Source: Bacteroidota bacterium (GTDB taxonomy: Bacteria; Bacteroidota; Bacteroidia; Chitinophagales; Chitinophagaceae). Taken from it: a stretch of 64,000 nt of DNA. The stretch covers positions 62,001 to 126,000 of the forward strand of contig JAKPSI010000119.1 in assembly GCA_029555415.1 (NCBI GenBank), given 5' to 3'. The notes under the pieces were generated by a model. That model searched no databases. It was not told the origin of the DNA and saw only the letters and a program-made list of their open reading frames with translations. Position 1 is the stretch's first letter. Each line of letters opens with the position of its first letter. Below are positions 63,384 through 64,000 of the stretch, piece by piece. The translations under genes and the position numbers were made by a program.

Positions 63384-64000
63384 ATGACCCAAACCAACAA
63401 TAGCCGTAAGGCAAACTATTTCTTTTCCATCATCAGACGATCGTTGTCCGGTGAAGCACATGACTATACCAGTGGCAGTATCCGGCTGGCCATCGTATTA
63501 CTGGCCATCCCCATGATCCTGGAGCTGAGTCTGGAAAGTGTGTTCGCAGTGGTCGATATGTTCTTTGTAGGTAAGCTCGGTGCCAATGCCATTGCCACCG
63601 TAGGACTCACCGAAAGTTCCATCACCATCGTGTATTCCATCGCCATCGGTCTCAGTACCGCCGCCACTGCTGTCGTGGCACGCCGCATCGGTGAAAAGGA
63701 CCCGGATGCCGCGGCACATGCGGGCATGCAGTCCTTACTCGTAGCGGTAATACTTACCGCGATCATCACCGCTGCCGGGGTCTTCTTCGCGCCGGATATC
63801 CTCCGTATCATGGGCGCACAACCGGAAGTGGTGAAAGAAGGTGCGGTATTCACCCGTATCATGCTGGGCGGGAGTCTCGCCATCATGATGCTGTTCCTCA
63901 TCAACGGTATCTTCCGCGGTGCAGGTGATGCGGCCATGGCCATGTATAGTTTGTGGATCGCCAGTCTGATCAATATCTTTTTATGCCCGCTACTGATCTA
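63384..64000 (+). CDS. MATE family efflux transporter, N-terminal part
   Basis: The ATG at 63384 opens a frame that runs off the window after 205 codons. It begins TQTNNSRKANYF and continues with IRLAIVLLAIPMILELSLESVFAVVDMFFVGKLG, ATVGLTESSITIVYSIAIGLSTAATAVVARRIGE and LFLINGIFRGAGDAAMAM, the NorM/DinF-type MATE pattern. It exports drugs or other cations using an ion gradient. Transcribed divergently from the AI-2E operon. Confidence 0.92.
   Translation, partial: MTQTNNSRKANYFFSIIRRSLSGEAHDYTSGSIRLAIVLLAIPMILELSLESVFAVVDMFFVGKLGANAIATVGLTESSITIVYSIAIGLSTAATAVVARRIGEKDPDAAAHAGMQSLLVAVILTAIITAAGVFFAPDILRIMGAQPEVVKEGAVFTRIMLGGSLAIMMLFLINGIFRGAGDAAMAMYSLWIASLINIFLCPLLI

Overview
The window is a piece of a Bacteroidota chromosome, most likely of the Chitinophagaceae type. 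Signs of this are the RHS/YD-repeat proteins of the Bacteroidetes kind, a type B T9SS C-terminal domain, DUF3871, DUF5977, poor Shine-Dalgarno signals, and the recurring short-word repeats between genes. It has two parts that differ in base composition and gene content.

Positions 1 to about 20,404 are the right-hand portion of an AT-richer integrated mobile element. Its right end is marked by a 43-nt copy of the 3' half of tRNA-Asn(GUU) at 20362-20404, with no 5' half, which is what a tRNA-targeting integrase leaves at the far end. The intact tRNA, the integrase and the left end should lie left of the window. From left to right the element holds: the start of a NUMOD4/HNH gene; an unusual DUF5131 (Gp37/Gp68) to RecA-like ATPase fusion followed by an iteron-like inverted repeat cluster; a five-gene minus-strand operon encoding exported proteins (coiled-coil/beta-barrel protein, 1207-aa YD-repeat protein, small secreted protein, 1486-aa RHS protein with a JAB/JAMM-like tip, small secreted possible immunity protein); a small replication/recombination set (112-aa protein, Sak4-like ATPase, DUF3871); a two-gene ATPase plus TOPRIM-like unit resembling PARIS-type phage defence, with a Cys-rich neighbour; a RadC-like JAB protein; a small membrane protein; an XRE regulator; and a lipoprotein.

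From 20.4 to 50.3 kb is ordinary chromosome of single genes and small operons: GIY-YIG and HhH proteins, a GH43 glycosidase, a large secreted protein with five near-identical repeats and a beta-propeller-like end, dipeptidase E, a methyltransferase, two acyltransferase-3 membrane proteins, VOC, SRPBCC, GyrI-like, GNAT and DinB proteins, a six-hairpin glycosidase, a gamma-synthase/lyase-type PLP enzyme, a class C beta-lactamase-like hydrolase, a T9SS cargo protein, an S9 peptidase, a DUF1080 protein, NADP-glutamate dehydrogenase, dCMP deaminase, a TPR histidine kinase and a second XRE regulator.

From 50.8 to 59.2 kb is a stress cluster: BON protein, cardiolipin-synthase-like PLD, a coiled-coil protein, an operon YtxH / holin-X-like / 98-aa / PAS histidine kinase / receiver-CRP fusion, a YdjM-like membrane protein and a universal stress protein. 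Four intergenic sites of the form TGAY-N4-RTCA lie in front of the transcription units here and may be the binding sites of the receiver-CRP regulator, a compact self-regulated regulon. The window ends with an AI-2E transporter / GntP / gluconokinase operon and the start of a MATE exporter.

The best candidates for something undescribed are the exported RHS locus with its JAB-like tip, the DUF5131-ATPase fusion with its repeats, and the TGAY-N4-RTCA regulon.
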